From an uncultured Anaerolineaceae bacterium (GTDB taxonomy: Bacteria > Chloroflexota > Anaerolineae > Anaerolineales > Anaerolineaceae), in the NCBI GenBank assembly GCA_927443345.1, contig CAKMKJ010000010.1, forward strand, positions 1-64,000: a stretch of 64,000 nucleotides of DNA, written 5' to 3'. Below the pieces are notes generated by a model, which worked only from the letters and a program-made list of their open reading frames with translations, ran no database searches and was not told the origin of the DNA. A program made the translations under genes and the position numbers. Shown piece by piece: positions 63,118 to 64,000 of this stretch; position 1 is the first letter of the stretch, and the number at the start of each line of letters is the position of its first letter.

Positions 63118-63371
63118 AAACGAGTAAGTTTTCATTTCTTTCTAAAGCGAACCTGGAAACGGTGAGAGCCAGGCAGTAGAGTGAAACTGAAAATCCTTCC
63201 GGAGCTGTGACCTGAACGCGGATCATCCGCTTGTAAGTGAGCCGGTCCCTTCGACCGTTACCCTGAAGCAGGTTTGTTGTAATGACGCACCTGACCGAGC
63301 GCTCACGAAAGTGAGAAGCAGGGTGGTACCGCGGAATTTTCCCCGTCCCTGATTTGGGAGGGGATTTTTTT
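63118..63371 (+). promoter_or_regulatory. T-box leader (isoleucine) with terminator
   Basis: The leader has a distal hairpin CCTGG/CCAGG (63152-63156 and 63169-63173) whose loop holds the AAACGGTGAGAG motif, a likely specifier ATC at 63193-63195, further hairpins, the T-box motif AGGGTGGTACCGCG (63320-63333) and a terminator stem CCCC..TCCC/GGGAGGGG with a T-run (63340-63371). Uncharged tRNA-Ile would bind and favour the antiterminator, so ileS rises when isoleucyl-tRNA is low. The ATC specifier fits the ileS downstream, though its exact position is uncertain. Confidence 0.9.
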
Positions 63372-63386
63372 ATTCTTGGAGGCTTT

Positions 63387-64000
63387 ATGTTCAAACCGGT
63401 TTCACCAAAGCTGGATGTTATCCAGATGGAAGAGAAAGTATTATCACATTGGAAAAAACAGGATGTCTTTCACCAGAGCATGGATCTGCGAAAATCTGGT
63501 AAGGAATATGTGTTTTTCGAAGGCCCTCCGACAGCCAACGGCAAACCAGGTGTGCATCATGTTTTAGCCCGCGCCTTCAAGGATATTTTTCCGCGTTATA
63601 AGACCATGCGCGGCTATCATGTTTCACGCCGGGGCGGCTGGGATACACACGGCCTGCCTGTTGAAATCGAGGTTGAAAAGAAACTTGGGTTTAAAAATAA
63701 GCGTGATATTGAAGAATATGGCATCGGCAAGTTCAATGAACTTTGCCGTGAGTCTGCTTTCACCTATATCAAAGATTGGGAGAAGTTAACCGATCGCATT
63801 GGCTATTGGGTGGATCTTGATACTGCTTATATCACTTATAAAAATGAATATATTGAGTCTATTTGGTCGATCTTGAAAAATTTCTGGGATCGCGATTTAC
63901 TCTACCAGGGTTACAAAGTGGTGCCTTACTGTCCGCGCTGCGGAACCCCGCTCTCAGACCATGAAGTGGCGCAAGGTTACAAAGAAGTCAGCGATCCATC
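63387..64000 (+). CDS. ileS: Isoleucyl-tRNA synthetase, N-terminal part (cut by window end)
   Basis: The first ~204 residues of Ile[28 protein letters not shown] and [17 protein letters not shown], then [19 protein letters not shown]. The class I HIGH position reads G55-V-H-H58, the GXHH form seen in some type 2 IleRS. GGAGG precedes the ATG at 63387, just after the T-box terminator. The rest of the gene lies beyond the window. Confidence 0.95.
   Translation, partial: MFKPVSPKLDVIQMEEKVLSHWKKQDVFHQSMDLRKSGKEYVFFEGPPTANGKPGVHHVLARAFKDIFPRYKTMRGYHVSRRGGWDTHGLPVEIEVEKKLGFKNKRDIEEYGIGKFNELCRESAFTYIKDWEKLTDRIGYWVDLDTAYITYKNEYIESIWSILKNFWDRDLLYQGYKVVPYCPRCGTPLSDHEVAQGYKEVSDP

Overview
The window looks like a chromosomal segment of a Chloroflexota bacterium, most likely class Anaerolineae. 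This is inferred from the overall gene style and the repeat-rich spacers; no rRNA is present to confirm it. The first ~3 kb is AT-rich and looks foreign: an IS66-type transposase scar, a membrane-anchored PIN-like protein and non-coding DNA. From ~3.1 to 5.0 kb lie hairpins, direct repeats and REP-like palindromes on both sides of nrdR.

From 22.6 kb down to 5.1 kb, on the minus strand, runs an almost complete division and cell-wall (dcw) operon: mraZ, rsmH, ftsL, ftsI, murF, mraY, murD, ftsW, murG, a cvpA-like gene, murC, a 63-residue gene, murB, ddl, ftsQ, ftsA, ftsZ. Many junctions overlap by 1-4 bp. A consensus promoter and three MraZ boxes spaced exactly 10 bp apart precede mraZ. murE is absent from its usual place. 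The set implies peptidoglycan synthesis and FtsZ-based division.

From 22.7 to 35 kb lie accessory and metabolic genes: a Gmad2 lipoprotein, a CruF-like carotenoid protein, a deazaflavin-type nitroreductase, a four-gene MacAB-like ABC export operon (one ATPase carries a cyclic-nucleotide-binding domain and a degenerate signature motif), a zinc alcohol dehydrogenase, and a compact operon of a cysteine hydrolase, a CXXC-less flavoprotein and an RlmN/Cfr-like radical SAM enzyme. This last operon is the best candidate here for an undescribed pathway.

From 35 to 51 kb come an isoprenylcysteine-methyltransferase-like membrane protein, comM, two paralogous secreted proteins of unknown function facing each other, an ATP-grasp enzyme divergent from an isoprenoid-synthase-like protein, a methyltransferase/membrane-protein operon, patB, a cold-shock gene, a TPR protein, a lipoprotein and mtaB.

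From 51.4 to 64 kb come a KimA-like potassium transporter with two RCK proteins, the conserved rpmH-rnpA-yidD-yidC-jag block (interrupted by a beta-propeller lipoprotein gene), a pyrimidine-nucleoside phosphorylase, a PAS/GAF/HD-GYP signalling protein, and a T-box leader controlling an ileS whose HIGH motif is swapped to GVHH. No tRNA, rRNA or CRISPR array was recognised. The ileS gene is cut by the window end.
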